DNA of 21,325 nucleotides from positions 1-21,325 of the IMG/VR virus record IMGVR_UViG_3300025687_000397. One strand, written 5' to 3'. Below, piece by piece: positions 9,102-15,323 of the stretch. The notes under the pieces were generated by a model that worked only from the letters and a program-made list of their open reading frames with translations, made no database searches and was not told the origin of the DNA. The translations under genes and the position numbers were made by a program. Every line of letters begins with the position of its first letter. The first letter of the stretch is position 1. Source of the DNA: a virus.

Positions 9102-9609
9102 TGTATCTATCTACCTGTACTCCACCCCATGTGTCACTTACCTCTGACTCTTTACGTACAGCTTCCTCCAGATCCTTTAGACCGTTAGTAGTCTTCCCCA
9201 TTGTTTCAAGTATTCTTACATGTTTTGTAGGGTCGTAGTCTTCGTCAGTCACATCTATATTCTCTAACCACTCTTTTAAATAAGCTATTGAGTTTCTTGC
9301 AGCTTTCAGTAATGCCATAGCAGAGGTATCATGACGATCATACTCTTCCATAGCTGCTTTTACATACTTATCTACCTTATAGGTTTTACCGAACAATGCT
9401 TTAGATACCTCTATATGTTTCTGCTTGTTCTCATAAGCACTATAAATAGAATGTACGTCGCACATAAAGTATACATAAGACAATCTTTTTACAGCCTCTT
9501 CCTGATCAAAGTTGTCTACAATATCTTTAAACTGCTTTACAGTTAAACAGTATGCTGTAGGCTCAACTTTCAGATTGTCCTTTGTCTGCAGTAGACTTTT
9601 TCTTAGCAT
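9094..9609 (-). CDS. Protein immediately upstream of terL, possible small terminase-like subunit
   Basis: 171 mostly helical, charged residues. No family is recognised with confidence. It overlaps the start of the large terminase gene by 8 nt and is overlapped by the HU-like gene on its other side (47 nt). A small helical protein directly before TerL is where a small terminase is expected, but I see no clear helix-turn-helix, and the small terminase of crAss-like phages is not easily recognised by sequence. The internal segment SALFGKTYKVDKYVKAAMEEYD and an acidic patch (DVTDEDYDPTK) are the main landmarks. The function is left open. Confidence 0.7.
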   Translation of the reverse strand: MLRKSLLQTKDNLKVEPTAYCLTVKQFKDIVDNFDQEEAVKRLSYVYFMCDVHSIYSAYENKQKHIEVSKALFGKTYKVDKYVKAAMEEYDRHDTSAMALLKAARNSIAYLKEWLENIDVTDEDYDPTKHVRILETMGKTTNGLKDLEEAVRKESEVSDTWGGVQVDRYSE

Positions 9610-9802
9610 CCGTTATATATTTTACTCTGTTCTTATTTACTCTGAATACTCCAAAGAATGGGAGTCTTACTGCCTCAAACCTGCCTTCTGACATGGTTTT
9701 AGCCACTAATTTAAACTGAGAGTTCACTATCTTTTCCACCTCGTTAAGTGGAAGATCATACTCAGTCGCTAGTAGCTGTATCAGCTTTCTCTTCTCCTCC
9801 AT
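9563..9802 (-). CDS. Small HU/IHF-like DNA-binding protein (tentative)
   Basis: 79 residues. The central pattern (SQFKLVAKTMSEG, then EAVRLPFFGVFRVNKNRV) matches the helix plus GFGxF-type strand of HU/IHF proteins, here shortened and without the long beta arm. A conserved short family of this kind, with LPxxGxF, occurs in many Bacteroidota and crAss-like phages next to packaging genes. A role in DNA bending during packaging or genome condensation is plausible but inferred. The start lies inside the 3' end of the zinc-binding gene (41-nt overlap), and its end overlaps the next gene by 47 nt in another frame. Confidence 0.6.
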   Translation of the reverse strand: MEEKRKLIQLLATEYDLPLNEVEKIVNSQFKLVAKTMSEGRFEAVRLPFFGVFRVNKNRVKYITDAKKKSTADKGQSES

Positions 9803-10043
9803 TTGTTTTTACATTCACCCATCTAGGAGGGTTATCTGGACACACGCTTGTTCTCCATCTAGCTTTAACAGGCATATAGCATCCACATAGATTACATGTT
9901 TGCCTCTCTGAAAAGTTAGGGCACTTTGTGCACATCTCTATTCTTTCAGCATATTTGGATATGCTTACATTTTTAAATCCATCATTACCGTGCTTCTTCA
10001 AAGCTTCGGCAAAGTCCCACACCATTTTAGCTAGTCCTTTCAT
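9762..10043 (-). CDS. Small zinc-binding protein
   Basis: 93 residues. Cysteines at 38, 41, 50, 53, 55 and 68 (EMCTKCPNF, TCNLCGCYM, TSVCPDNPP) form a zinc-ribbon or treble-clef-like knuckle, followed by a conserved-looking PPRW. Similar short proteins are common in Bacteroidota phages near terminase genes; their function is unknown to me. The start codon overlaps the stop of the upstream gene by one base (TAATG), which points to translational coupling. Confidence 0.75.
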   Translation of the reverse strand: MKGLAKMVWDFAEALKKHGNDGFKNVSISKYAERIEMCTKCPNFSERQTCNLCGCYMPVKARWRTSVCPDNPPRWVNVKTNGGEEKADTATSD

Positions 10044-10183
10044 TATTCTGCAGCTTCTAATATTATTTGTAAAAGTTTTCCTGTGTTGCTATAAGTAACG
10101 CTTACAACAGAGTCTTCATCTGTAAATACTACAACTATATTATTTGAACTAAAATCACCTAAGTATATCGATCTCCACTCCAT
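10043..10183 (-). CDS. Short hypothetical protein, start uncertain
   Basis: About 46 residues from the ATG at 10183, or 60 from an ATG at 10225. The longer form would overlap the upstream gene by 71 nt, so the shorter start (29-nt overlap) is preferred. The sequence is beta-rich (NIVVVFTDEDSVVSVTYSN) and ends in a TAATG junction with the zinc-binding gene. No family is recognised. It fills an otherwise empty 110-nt stretch within a densely packed operon, which is the main argument that it is real. Confidence 0.45.
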   Translation of the reverse strand: MEWRSIYLGDFSSNNIVVVFTDEDSVVSVTYSNTGKLLQIILEAAE

Positions 10184-10478
10184 CAAAATCTGAAAATAAC
10201 TTTGAGTATGAATACTTTTTATCATTATAAGATACTGCTTTTTTATCTTTTAATCTTTTGATGTAAGTATTTATAGCTGCTATAGGCATTTCGGTATCCT
10301 TAGATACTGCCTCTCTATGATCTCTGTCACAAAACTCTTTATACGGTTGGTCTATAAAGGAAGATAGTACAGTCATTTCTTTATCTGTAAGGTTGAATAT
10401 ACCATTCCACAGACTTACTCTTTGGTATGTACTTTTTACCGGGATCTTTAGTTTGAGTATTTTGCTATCAGTCGACAT
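10155..10478 (-). CDS. Possible winged-helix or helix-turn-helix protein
   Basis: 107 residues. Residues about 30-85 read LTDKEMTVLSSFI, then REAVSKDTEMPIAAINTYIKRLKDKKAV, then a short YNDKKYSYS hairpin. This resembles the helix-helix-recognition helix-wing order of winged-helix DNA-binding proteins. It lies among small late genes upstream of the packaging module, where a regulator or a DNA-handling factor would both be reasonable. The start overlaps the end of the upstream 81-aa gene by 31 nt. The fold call is by eye and tentative. Confidence 0.6.
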   Translation of the reverse strand: MSTDSKILKLKIPVKSTYQRVSLWNGIFNLTDKEMTVLSSFIDQPYKEFCDRDHREAVSKDTEMPIAAINTYIKRLKDKKAVSYNDKKYSYSKLFSDFDGVEIDILR

Positions 10479-10693
10479 CGTTCAGGTGTTACTTCTAATT
10501 TAGATAGTGAATCAGGTAATCTGTTATAACTTTCAGCTATCAGTCTCATATCGTTGGTCTTTGCCATATGCTCGAGGAGTCTAGATACTTCCCTATCCAG
10601 ATCTCCTGCGAGCTTTTTAGCTTTAACCCCTACTTCTGAGTTTTTTTGAAGAGTTTCAAAATCCTCTAAGGATATTGTAACTGTTCCCTTCAT
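10448..10693 (-). CDS. Small helical protein, unknown
   Basis: 81 residues, with a short beta start (MKGTVTISLEDFETL) followed by charged helices (AKKLAGDLDREVSRLLEHM). The ATG overlaps the stop codon of the GroES-like gene by one base (TAATG), so the two are probably co-translated. No domain is recognised; a helical oligomerising partner would fit, but nothing specific can be said. Confidence 0.6.
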   Translation of the reverse strand: MKGTVTISLEDFETLQKNSEVGVKAKKLAGDLDREVSRLLEHMAKTNDMRLIAESYNRLPDSLSKLEVTPERCRLIAKYSN

Positions 10694-10986
10694 TACTCTA
10701 CCATCATAATCTGGTTTTCTTGTACAACCAGATATCCCTTTTCATTCTTATCATGCACTACGGCAAAAGGCATTCTAGGGTCTACAATTACATTTTTACC
10801 TGCCTCGATAGATTTATCTAGAACTCGCTCCCCTACAGAGTGTACTTCAAGAATGTTTGTTTTGATCTCATCTACCTGGTCCTCTTCCATAGAAGCTTTT
10901 GCTTCTTTAGATAGGTGGATAATAGGTTTTTCTTTTTTTGGCTCTCTTGGATCTACTAAGGCGATCCACGTTCCCGTAGCTTTCAT
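10693..10986 (-). CDS. GroES-like co-chaperonin (tentative)
   Basis: 97 residues, the normal size for a 10-kDa co-chaperonin. The C-terminal 55 residues follow the GroES pattern: ILEVHSVGERV, then IEAGKNVIVDP, FAVVHDKNEKGYLVVQ and the ending ENQIMMVE, comparable to the ILAVG, VKVGDIVIF, EEVLIMSESDILAIVE order of GroES. The N-terminal part carries a likely mobile-loop segment around residues 20-40. T4 gp31 is the known precedent: a phage cap for host GroEL that helps the capsid protein fold. A late gene in the head operon is a fitting place. It is the first gene after a 42-nt gap holding a TAnnTTTG box. Divergence is high, so this is a structural guess. Confidence 0.5.
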   Translation of the reverse strand: MKATGTWIALVDPREPKKEKPIIHLSKEAKASMEEDQVDEIKTNILEVHSVGERVLDKSIEAGKNVIVDPRMPFAVVHDKNEKGYLVVQENQIMMVE

Positions 10987-11012
10987 TATAAAATATGTTA
11001 TTGATTTGATTA

Positions 11013-11020
11013 CAAATCTA
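11013..11020 (-). promoter_or_regulatory. TAnnTTTG promoter box upstream of the GroES-like gene
   Basis: The minus strand reads TAGATTTG followed by TA, an exact match to TAnnTTTG, inside the 42-nt gap between the exonuclease gene and the GroES-like gene. The predicted start point leaves a leader of about 20 nt. No convincing -33 TTTG is seen. Confidence 0.45.
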
Positions 11021-11028
11021 GTAATATT

Positions 11029-11847
11029 TTATTTATCGTTAAGCTCTGCCTGTTTTGCGTTCCAATCCTGTTCAAGCTTCTGTTGCCAGACTTTATTAGA
11101 GATTGTAAAGTATCTTTGACACTTTTTAACTAAGCACTGCAATTGATGTTTAGGGATACCCGAAGCACTGTATCTTGTCTTTCTTAACTTGACTTTTTTT
11201 GATCCACATGATGGGCATGAAAATCTTCCGTAACCTGTCTGCGCACCTGCATGTATGTTGTGGTTTACATAAGGTTGTAACTTGTGGAATACATCTTCTA
11301 ATAGCTCTACATCTTTCTTGCAGTACTCTACCATCTTATCCAACGCCTCTTGGTCATTGTTCAAGGTTATTTTAACCCAATCACTAAAACCTACTGGGCT
11401 TTTACCTTTATCAAAGAACAGTTTACCTAGATAATCAAGTTTGTTACTGTTGAATCTGAAATGTGTACGTGCTTTCTTAAGTGTGTCGTAACTGTTCAGT
11501 TTAGGTGGGCATGATATACCGTGTATAAGACATCGTGTACGTATCCACTTTTCATCAAACCTATCACCATTATGTGCTACAAGTTCATCAGCAAGGCTTG
11601 CTACCTCCATAAAATGTGAAAGGAGCGCTTTATCACACCCCTCTTCCCAACTCAAACTATGTACTTTGCTTTGCCCTTCCCACTTATAACAGATGCATAT
11701 GATCGCTCTTTCTTTTATTATGTTATCCGGTGGGATACTTACTTTATACCCAGAACTCCAGAAGAATCCTATGTTTGGGGATGTTTCTATATCGTAGAAC
11801 AGACGTTTAAATCCATCTGGAGGCATTACAAAGTTTAGTAGTTTCAT
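11029..11847 (-). CDS. DEDD-type 3'-5' exonuclease with C-terminal zinc ribbon
   Basis: 272 residues. The N-terminal 190 form an RNase H-like DEDDy exonuclease of the YprB / polymerase-proofreading type: Exo I FYDIETSP (D19, E21), Exo II LVAHNGDRFDEKWI (N93, D95 or D98), Exo III YCKKDVELLEDVF (Y175, D179). A zinc ribbon follows, CPSCG (C211, C214) and CLVKKC (C238, C243), with basic residues between, which would bind nucleic acid. It has no polymerase domain, so it is a free-standing nuclease. It is encoded with the late structural genes, whereas the DNA polymerase is on the other strand; a role in resolving or trimming DNA before packaging, or in RNA turnover, is possible. The start overlaps the 69-aa gene stop as ATGA. 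Confidence 0.8.
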   Translation of the reverse strand: MKLLNFVMPPDGFKRLFYDIETSPNIGFFWSSGYKVSIPPDNIIKERAIICICYKWEGQSKVHSLSWEEGCDKALLSHFMEVASLADELVAHNGDRFDEKWIRTRCLIHGISCPPKLNSYDTLKKARTHFRFNSNKLDYLGKLFFDKGKSPVGFSDWVKITLNNDQEALDKMVEYCKKDVELLEDVFHKLQPYVNHNIHAGAQTGYGRFSCPSCGSKKVKLRKTRYSASGIPKHQLQCLVKKCQRYFTISNKVWQQKLEQDWNAKQAELNDK

Positions 11848-12053
11848 TTGTCCTGAGGCATTATTCTCTCTCTGTAGAATTTGATATCCAGGGTTTTGAT
11901 CTTAGCTGCAATTTCCATCCACTTATTATTAGCGGCTTTTCTTTCCTCGTCTGTGCTGTCTATTCCAAGGTTAGCTTGTATAGATGCGTTCTGTCTTAGT
12001 AGATTGTCTATCTTTTCCTTGATATCTTCTTCAGTGTAGTAGTAGTATGTCAT
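11844..12053 (-). CDS. Small coiled-coil protein, unknown
   Basis: 69 residues, predominantly helical and charged (EEDIKEKIDNLLRQN, KWMEIAAKIKTL). It overlaps both neighbours by 4 nt in ATGA arrangements, so it is translated as part of a chain running from the spanin-like gene to the exonuclease. No family is recognised. Confidence 0.65.
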   Translation of the reverse strand: MTYYYYTEEDIKEKIDNLLRQNASIQANLGIDSTDEERKAANNKWMEIAAKIKTLDIKFYRERIMPQDK

Positions 12054-12655
12054 CTATTGATAAAGTTACGTCCGACTCCTACCATTATAAAGTGATCGCT
12101 GTTATATGCGTAACTACCGCTAATATAAGTATTTTTTATAGTAGTATGCAGGCCTAACCCGAATAATGGTTTATAAGATCGGTTAAAATCGCTTTGTAAT
12201 CCGGCTATACCATGTAATCCTAATGACCATGTGGTCCTAGTCTTTACCGGGGTGTGTGTTACTTTGAGGTTCTCAGATACATTCTGATAGTTCTGCCACT
12301 TCAGGTTTACAAGAGAGGTTGTAAAATCCAGTGTGGTGTCGTACTTATTTACTTCTGTAAGCCACGTTTCTATGATAGATATTGTATCTACTTTGAATAC
12401 TGTGTCCTTACGTATAATGTTGTTGGTTATGGTATCGTAATGCGTTACGATCTCCCTCTCTACAAATCTAACAGTATCAGTCTGCCATCTATCTACATAC
12501 TCTGTAACATAGACAGGTTTTTTTACCTCTATAGTTTGTGTTACAGGTTTACCGCTACTTGTACCGCACCCTTTCCAGGCTACAACCACTCCTAGAAGGA
12601 ATGCTATTAAATACGGTAGGTACTCTTTTATCAGATTTACAACGATCAAGTTCAT
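12050..12655 (-). CDS. Membrane-anchored spanin-like protein
   Basis: 201 residues. Residues 9-27 form a membrane segment (EYLPYLIAFLLGVVVAWKG) followed directly by a Cys. A periplasmic, Thr/Val/Asp-rich stretch with heptad-like spacing comes next. The C-terminal 60 residues are glycine-rich amphipathic strands ending in MVGVGRNFINR, resembling the terminal strands of an outer-membrane barrel protein. Together with an adjacent amidase and holin, and the partly overlapping membrane gene upstream, this fits a spanin that bridges inner and outer membrane at the end of lysis. The Cys could be lipidated, although the residues before it (WKGC) do not match a good lipobox. The role is inferred mainly from context. 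Confidence 0.6.
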   Translation of the reverse strand: MNLIVVNLIKEYLPYLIAFLLGVVVAWKGCGTSSGKPVTQTIEVKKPVYVTEYVDRWQTDTVRFVEREIVTHYDTITNNIIRKDTVFKVDTISIIETWLTEVNKYDTTLDFTTSLVNLKWQNYQNVSENLKVTHTPVKTRTTWSLGLHGIAGLQSDFNRSYKPLFGLGLHTTIKNTYISGSYAYNSDHFIMVGVGRNFINR

Positions 12656-12749
12656 TTTCGAGTTTTTCTACTTTAACCCCTAATAATACTATAACTATTA
12701 AGAATGCAAAGGAAAGACCGTAAAATAACTTTGTTTCAAAGTCTTTCAT
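12555..12749 (-). CDS. Short inner-membrane spanin-like protein, overlapping the next gene
   Basis: 64 residues: a cytoplasmic start, one membrane helix (residues about 9-26, LFYGLSFAFLIVIVLLGV), then a coiled coil (VEKLENELDRCKSDK). This is the plan of an Rz-type i-spanin, although short. The ATG overlaps the amidase stop as ATGA, which supports expression. Its 3' 101 nt overlap the next gene in another reading frame, like the Rz/Rz1 overlap in lambda. Neither start can be moved much without losing its membrane segment, so the overlap looks genuine. Confidence 0.6.
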   Translation of the reverse strand: MKDFETKLFYGLSFAFLIVIVLLGVKVEKLENELDRCKSDKRVPTVFNSIPSRSGCSLERVRYK

Positions 12750-13159
12750 ATGTCCTTATATTCTTCCCTAGCGTCAAATGACGGGCATGCTTTACTTGAT
12801 ACATCTCTATGCCCTATAATCTGTGCCTGTGGGTACCTATCTTTAAGGTCTTCCAATATACACCTTAAAGTTTCTTTCTGTGCATCTGTACGTGTATCCT
12901 TTGGATCTAGATTCTTATCTACACCTCCTACGTAACATACCCCTATAGAGTTCTTATTGAATCCTTTTGCGTGAGCTCCGTTCCTATACTCAGGCCTTCC
13001 CTCTTCTAAAGTACCATTTAGAGTTACAACCCAGTGATATCCTATATCAGACCAATTACGGTCTTCTACATGCCACCTTCTGATCTCATCTACACCTACA
13101 TCTCTACCTTCAGGGGTAGCACTGCAGTGCACAATGATCTTATTGATTTGTCTTTGCAT
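12746..13159 (-). CDS. N-acetylmuramoyl-L-alanine amidase (T7-lysozyme type endolysin)
   Basis: 137 residues of an Amidase_2/PGRP domain that cuts the bond between muramic acid and the peptide stem. The zinc ligands are visible: H11 (IIVHCSAT), H117 (IIGHRDV) and C125 (KACPSFDA). The catalytic Tyr and Lys of T7 lysozyme correspond to Y41 (GYHWVV) and K123. There is no signal peptide, so release depends on the holin encoded just upstream. Length and layout match single-domain phage amidases. It lies between the holin/small Cys-rich ORF and the spanin-like pair, forming a lysis cassette. Confidence 0.93.
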   Translation of the reverse strand: MQRQINKIIVHCSATPEGRDVGVDEIRRWHVEDRNWSDIGYHWVVTLNGTLEEGRPEYRNGAHAKGFNKNSIGVCYVGGVDKNLDPKDTRTDAQKETLRCILEDLKDRYPQAQIIGHRDVSSKACPSFDAREEYKDI

Positions 13160-13277
13160 TTTTCTTTGGGGTTATTCCTTTAACTGAACAGTTACCTGTC
13201 TTTAAACACCTAGGATCACATTCTCTAGGTGATATGTCACACCATATTTTCTTAGGCTCTTTTCGACCAGCCTTCAA
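13140..13277 (-). CDS. Small Cys-rich ORF with TTG start in the lysis cassette
   Basis: A 45-codon frame bridging the holin and amidase genes, which otherwise leave an unusual 92-nt gap. It has no ATG; a TTG at 13277 is the only likely start, 26 nt inside the holin 3' end, and the TAA overlaps the amidase start region. Four Cys are spaced WCDIS, ECDPRC and GNCSVKG, and the tail is basic (TPKKNAKTNQ). The regular Cys pattern and snug fit suggest a real small protein, perhaps metal-binding or disulfide-bonded. No family is recognised. Confidence 0.4.
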   Translation of the reverse strand: MKAGRKEPKKIWCDISPRECDPRCLKTGNCSVKGITPKKNAKTNQ

Positions 13278-13647
13278 TCTTGCTTATCAAGTGTTTCCAG
13301 ATGTCAACTCCTGTGATGCTTGCGATGTTTTCCATATTACTCTTGAACTCCACGACCGCAATATAACCAGCAGTCAGCTTGGCTACCGGAATCCATTCCA
13401 TGAACGATACCTCCATCACTCTGCTCAGGATGATTGCTATGGAGTAGAAGATGATCTTGCTCACCGTCCGAGCCATTCGGTTAGAGCGTATTTCCTCACC
13501 TCTCAGCTTGGCAGCTCTGCATCCTGTAAGGACATCTGCAAAAATCAGAACTCCAAGTCCGATAATAGCAGCCGTTATTGGCGCAAAAAAGAAAACCAAG
13601 TAAGGCACTCCCAACTTCACTATTGTTCCAATTTCAAATGCTTTCAC
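13252..13647 (-). CDS. Phage holin (holin 4 / toxin-secretion holin family)
   Basis: 131 residues with two or three membrane helices (about 11-40 and 66-82, plus a weaker one near 88-102). The family signature is IFADVLTGCRAAKLRGEEIRS followed by RMARTVSKIIFYSIAI, with the Asp-Thr-Gly turn between helices. It permeabilises the inner membrane to release or activate the endolysin. The start is GTG, overlapping the previous stop as GTGA. Base composition here is clearly more GC-rich than the amidase downstream, and codon choice differs, so the holin and the two genes before it may have come in together. Confidence 0.85.
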   Translation of the reverse strand: MKAFEIGTIVKLGVPYLVFFFAPITAAIIGLGVLIFADVLTGCRAAKLRGEEIRSNRMARTVSKIIFYSIAIILSRVMEVSFMEWIPVAKLTAGYIAVVEFKSNMENIASITGVDIWKHLISKIEGWSKRA

Positions 13648-13880
13648 AATCCAAGTCCAATCGTTATTCTACTGCTCCACTCCTCTTCTGTGAATACCGC
13701 CTCGAAGTCCTCAATGGTCAATGGATCATCAGGAACTAAAAGTCCAGCCTGCCCCTCATAGGTAATGGTAGCGAATATTGCTGTTGTTTTGCCATCAAGT
13801 CCTCCGAAATGCTCGATTGCAATCTCTCTATCTCTTGCCGTAGCGATAGCCTCGCTGTCGTATGGTATCAAGTAACTCAT
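13644..13880 (-). CDS. Small acidic protein, unknown
   Basis: 78 residues, acidic (DDPLTIEDFEAVFTEEEWSS), starting MSYLIPYDSEAIATARDREIAIEHFGG. It overlaps the 271-aa gene by 4 nt (ATGA) and the holin by 4 nt (GTGA), so all three are coupled. Small proteins of this kind often accompany tail or fibre genes in Bacteroidota phages as chaperones or structural accessories, but I do not recognise a family. Confidence 0.6.
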   Translation of the reverse strand: MSYLIPYDSEAIATARDREIAIEHFGGLDGKTTAIFATITYEGQAGLLVPDDPLTIEDFEAVFTEEEWSSRITIGLGL

Positions 13881-14692
13881 AGTGCGTATGCGCTTATCAT
13901 TGTTGCTAAATCAACTGCGGGTGGTGCTGCTTTCCAAATTGTAATAGAACTAACTTTTGGGTCGCCTTGATATGCTAACTGCAAGGTAGCCGTTGCCCAT
14001 GTTGCATCGGCTGTCCAATCAATGTTAGTGATGGCTAAAACAACATCGTTACCGCTTGTCTGCGTGTGCAGTTCGCCCCTTGTTTTTGGAGTCATCACAG
14101 AGCCGTTAACCTCGTAGTCAGGATTTCCAACGTCTTGGAAACAATCCGAAGTATTACCAACAAAAGTGATGAATGGCGCATCATTGCCAGCCTTCCACAA
14201 GAATCGGTAACTTATGTCTGCACCGCCTTTTATTTTTAGCAACACCACTCCATCCGTTCCGTTCAATCCGAGAGCAGTCTTCTCTAAGCCGTATCCGTTA
14301 ATCATCTCCATCGCCCTACTCCCGTTGTTCATTGTGACTTGAGTAGTGTCAATGTAAACAGGCATCCGCGAAAGGATAGTAGTAGACCAATCGTTACCGT
14401 TGCCGCTTTGGTCATACATATCGGTAATAACCGCTTTTGTATCGGTATTCCACGTTGCAACATCTCCAGCCTCTACACTATCACCCGTAAAGTTACGATC
14501 TACTCCTGAGGTAAACATCCTCGCTCCCAAAATAGCGTTGGTATCTGCGTAGGTACTCGCAAAGGCTTTCTCAACAGACCAAGACCCTACCAAGTTGGTA
14601 GTGTCCGTAAGGCTATCAATTGGGTAGGAAGCCCCACCACCTCCTCCTCCCATGCTAGTGAAGGGGAGTCCTATGCCGTTACCTATAGCCAT
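13877..14692 (-). CDS. Putative receptor-binding or fibre protein with arabinofuranosidase/lectin-like domain
   Basis: 271 residues. A Gly-rich start (MAIGNGIGLPFTSMGGGGGG) resembles the virion-attachment end of Bacteroidota phage fibre proteins. The body has SWSVEKAFASTYADTNAIL, VATWNTDTKAVITDMYDQSGNGNDW and a jelly-roll-like series of strands. The YDQSGNGND motif is typical of alpha-L-arabinofuranosidase B type catalytic or concanavalin-like domains. Such domains in phage structural proteins bind or trim host surface glycans. It lies near the start of the late operon beside the lysis genes. Codon use is GC-richer than in the packaging genes, consistent with exchange of a host-range module. 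The enzymatic activity is not shown. Confidence 0.6.
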   Translation of the reverse strand: MAIGNGIGLPFTSMGGGGGGASYPIDSLTDTTNLVGSWSVEKAFASTYADTNAILGARMFTSGVDRNFTGDSVEAGDVATWNTDTKAVITDMYDQSGNGNDWSTTILSRMPVYIDTTQVTMNNGSRAMEMINGYGLEKTALGLNGTDGVVLLKIKGGADISYRFLWKAGNDAPFITFVGNTSDCFQDVGNPDYEVNGSVMTPKTRGELHTQTSGNDVVLAITNIDWTADATWATATLQLAYQGDPKVSSITIWKAAPPAVDLATMISAYAL

Positions 14693-14695
14693 ATC

Positions 14696-15013
14696 TTACA
14701 GCATATAGATTATACAATCACCACTAGCCATAGTAATAGCTGTGATCTGATCTCCTTTAGGTACCGGTAAGTATGCTCCTGCCTTTACAGTTACTCCTGA
14801 CAATCCATAATCAGAAAGCTTTGCTACGCCATTAACAGTAAATACTGTAAACACTGTATCCGTGTTAGCTACAATAGCGTATCCTGTCAATGAAGTGTGA
14901 GCTCCCGTACCAGTAAGCATTTTAAAACCTCCTGTACCTACAATGTTATTAAGGTCTGTAGAGTTTATAGAGGTTGTTCTTAAATATTGTTCTGATGGTG
15001 TTGTTGCTGCCAT
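14696..15013 (-). CDS. Small beta-rich structural protein, first gene of the late block
   Basis: 105 residues, Thr/Ala/Gly/Val-rich and low in charge, with regular beta strands (GYAIVANTDTVFTVFTVNG, GVTVKAGAYLPVPKGDQI). This suggests a small decoration, head-fibre or tail-sheath-like component rather than an enzyme. It is the first gene after the late leader RNA; a TAnnTTTG box lies 17 nt upstream of the ATG. Only 3 nt separate it from the putative fibre gene, so the two probably act together. No family is recognised. Confidence 0.6.
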   Translation of the reverse strand: MAATTPSEQYLRTTSINSTDLNNIVGTGGFKMLTGTGAHTSLTGYAIVANTDTVFTVFTVNGVAKLSDYGLSGVTVKAGAYLPVPKGDQITAITMASGDCIIYML

Positions 15014-15030
15014 TTTAATTAGTCTTTGTT

Positions 15031-15038
15031 CAAAGATA
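15031..15038 (-). promoter_or_regulatory. Second late promoter box directly before the first late gene
   Basis: The minus strand reads TATCTTTG, an exact TAnnTTTG match, within a small palindrome (CTTTGAACAAAG). It would start transcription about 10 nt before the ATG at 15013. It lies just after GGGACTTTTT, which could be a weak terminator of the leader RNA. No -33 TTTG is seen at the expected distance. Confidence 0.35.
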
Positions 15039-15039
15039 T

Positions 15040-15320
15040 AAAAAGTCCCTTGAGAGTTTTACGTCTCTTAACTATTTCAATCGGGATTTAGACCTGACCA
15101 GTGCTTCCTTTCGGATACCTAGGGTTGACCTTCTTGGTGTTACTTCACCTACACTTACCTATGTGTTGCCTTACTGGCAGTCAACCCAAATCGGGCCCTA
15201 TATTCCGTCTCTTCTGTATCCTATCGGAGAAAACTCCACCTCTATTTAAGGCTACAATCCGACTTCTGACCCAATACTGCTCTTTCGATCCTCTTGGGTG
15301 ATCACTTGCGTGGGATACGG
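15040..15320 (-). ncRNA. Branched structured leader RNA of the late transcript
   Basis: About 280 nt without a gene, starting just downstream of a Bacteroidota-type promoter. An 8-bp perfect stem GGGUUGAC/GUCAACCC (15187-15180 with 15129-15122) encloses three consecutive hairpins: 15179-15167 (UGCC/GGCA), 15166-15151 (ACAC/GUGU) and 15149-15136 (GGUG/CACC), giving a four-way junction. Upstream are ACCCAA/UUGGGU (15299-15294 with 15274-15269) with a possible GAAA loop inside, and GUAUCC/GGAUAC (15318-15313 with 15221-15216). Downstream is a UCC-GAAA-GGA hairpin near 15117-15108. The 3' end has AGAG/CUCU inside a weak UCCC/GGGA stem followed by five U. It does not match a family I know. It could act in cis on late gene expression or be released as a separate RNA. 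Confidence 0.65.
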
Positions 15321-15323
15321 TTA

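Noticed and set aside
13234-13761. Plus-strand frame of 175 codons opposite the holin
   Set aside because: The holin signature on the minus strand is clear and the opposite frame has His/Ser-rich random-looking sequence.
13877-14692. Variable target of a diversity-generating retroelement
   Set aside because: No reverse transcriptase and no near-repeat template were found in the window.
15101-15301. Open frame of 66 codons on the plus strand opposite the late leader
   Set aside because: It lies on the structured leader RNA, has no start context and its residues look like random translation.
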